DNA from: Phycisphaerales bacterium | GTDB lineage: Bacteria; Planctomycetota; Phycisphaerae; Sedimentisphaerales; Anaerohalosphaeraceae | Assembly: GCA_003152975.1 (NCBI GenBank) | Contig: PMBP01000531.1 | Span: 1 to 5,344, forward strand | Direction of reading: 5' to 3' | DNA: 5,344 bases | Translations under genes and position numbers: made by a program | The notes under the pieces: model-generated | Seen by the model: only the letters and a program-made list of their open reading frames with translations | The model's database searches: none | Told to the model about the DNA's origin: nothing | Shown: piece by piece, positions 4,415 through 5,344 of the stretch | Layout of the letters: each line of letters begins with the position of its first letter | Numbering within the stretch: the stretch's first letter is position 1

Positions 4415-5344
4415 TCATTTGGGGGCCTCCGAGACATCGAGGCAGACCATGCGGGTTTCGTCGCGAACGATCAGGCGGCCGGAGGCGAAGGCCATCGGAC
4501 CCCAGGCGTCGCGGCCGGTGAGGACCTGGGCCTCGGCGAGCTGCTTGTATCCCTCGGTCGTGGCCTCGGCGATTCGAAGCATGCCGCGGTCTTCGAGGGC
4601 AAAGATCAGGCCGTCGGCGAGGGCGAAGGGTCCCAGGGCGAACTTGACGGACGAGCCGCTGGCCCAGACGATCTTGCCCTGCGGGTTCATGCAGACGAGC
4701 TGCTCGTCGGCGGCGCGGATCGCGAAGAGGTTATTCTGGAACCATATTGGCGTTTGCTGCTCGGCGCCGAATTCCTCGGCCGGCAATTCGAACAGTTTTT
4801 CGACGGCGAAGCGATCTCCATCCTTCTGGACGAAGATCATACGGCAGCCGCGGTTGTACCCGGCGGTCAGGAAGATACGGCCGTCGCCCAGCGGAACCGG
4901 CGAGGGGACATTGGTACGGATGGTCCATTCGGGGTCTTCCCAAAGGACTTTGCCGTCCTCGGCCGAGACGCCGACCGCCCCACCGCCGGAACAATAGATG
5001 AACATCCGAACTCCGCCGATTACGGCGGGCATGATCGATGAGTGGGTCATCTTCCATTTTTTTGGGTTGGGCGTCTGCCAGATAATCTTGCCGGTTTGGC
5101 AATCGACGGCCATCAATAACGCCTTACCGCCGGGGGCCAGGATCGCCCGGTCGTTGTCGATCAGCGGACACTGGCCGGCATACCACAGCGGCACCTCGGC
5201 GCCATAATCGGCGACCAGATCCAGAAACCATTTGAGTTCACCGCTGGTTGCGTCCAGACAGGCGACATGGCAAAGCGGACCCATCGTGACGATGAATCGG
5301 TCGGTCACGGCGGGAATCGTACGGCTCATGCCGTGGTTGCGTTT
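4415..5344 (-). CDS. PQQ-like beta-propeller repeat protein, N-terminus beyond window edge
   Basis: The frame is open to the right edge, giving 309 C-terminal residues ending at a TGA at 4415. An internal ATG exists at 5329, but the open frame continues through it (KRNHG) and the propeller pattern is already running, so the true start lies outside. PQQ/quinoprotein-type blades show as repeated turn-and-tryptophan motifs: CLDATSGELKW (29-39 of the visible part), AVDCQTGKIIW (79-89), GVSAEDGKVLW (125-135) and CMNPQGKIVW (218-227). Segments such as WYAGQCPLID (54-63) and WKMTHSSIMP (97-106) look like conserved surface loops. Proteins of this fold are usually periplasmic or membrane-attached and either bind pyrroloquinoline quinone or, like BamB, act as scaffolds. 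No cofactor ligands can be assigned from this fragment. It is separated from the NHL gene by 150 bp, so shared transcription is likely but not shown. Confidence 0.85.
   Translation of the reverse strand, partial: KRNHGMSRTIPAVTDRFIVTMGPLCHVACLDATSGELKWFLDLVADYGAEVPLWYAGQCPLIDNDRAILAPGGKALLMAVDCQTGKIIWQTPNPKKWKMTHSSIMPAVIGGVRMFIYCSGGGAVGVSAEDGKVLWEDPEWTIRTNVPSPVPLGDGRIFLTAGYNRGCRMIFVQKDGDRFAVEKLFELPAEEFGAEQQTPIWFQNNLFAIRAADEQLVCMNPQGKIVWASGSSVKFALGPFALADGLIFALEDRGMLRIAEATTEGYKQLAEAQVLTGRDAWGPMAFASGRLIVRDETRMVCLDVSEAPK

Noticed and set aside
3998..5041. Plus-strand open frame of 347 codons crossing the intergenic repeats
   Set aside because: It runs antisense to two propeller genes and through the tandem arrays, with no recognisable domain. 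Its repeat-encoded peptides are of the kind produced by translating such repeats.

Overview
All seven genes in this window lie on the minus strand, so the biology runs from the right edge to the left. The DNA is GC-rich and densely coding. The gene types point to a free-living bacterium with anaerobic or respiratory Fe-S metabolism: a PQQ-type propeller, an NHL propeller, Tat-exported ferredoxin, a NapH/NosR-like polyferredoxin and an Rrf2 regulator. The short 7/8/9-bp tandem repeats between genes recall those I associate with environmental Planctomycetota, Verrucomicrobiota, Lentisphaerota and similar genomes. That taxonomic guess is weak and rests on memory, not on a search.

Right to left: (1) the C-terminal part of a PQQ-like beta-propeller protein, cut by the right edge (4415-5344). 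(2) A 150-bp spacer made largely of three different tandem arrays with periods 7, 8 and 9. (3) A tightly packed four-gene unit: a membrane-anchored NHL propeller protein (3260-4264), a 74-residue Tat-signal-like protein with four cysteines (3039-3263), a Tat-signal ferredoxin with ligands for four [4Fe-4S] clusters (2440-3036), and a membrane polyferredoxin of the NapH/NosR type (1178-2443). These overlap by 4 bp, are separated by 2 bp, and overlap by 4 bp, which implies cotranscription and translational coupling. (4) A 108-bp spacer with a near-consensus sigma-70 promoter whose -10 box is covered by a perfect 7-7-7 inverted repeat. (5) An Rrf2-family regulator (668-1069). (6) After 23 bp, a PstS-like phosphate/oxyanion-binding lipoprotein, cut by the left edge (1-644).

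Interpretation: the ferredoxin plus polyferredoxin pair looks like a NapGH-type module that could pass electrons between the quinone pool or cytoplasm and the periplasm. The two propeller proteins and the tiny cysteine protein would sit outside the membrane beside it. No terminal reductase or oxidase is visible, so substrate and direction of electron flow are unknown. The Rrf2 regulator probably represses its own promoter and may also control the neighbouring operon, but the promoter of that operon is not identifiable here.
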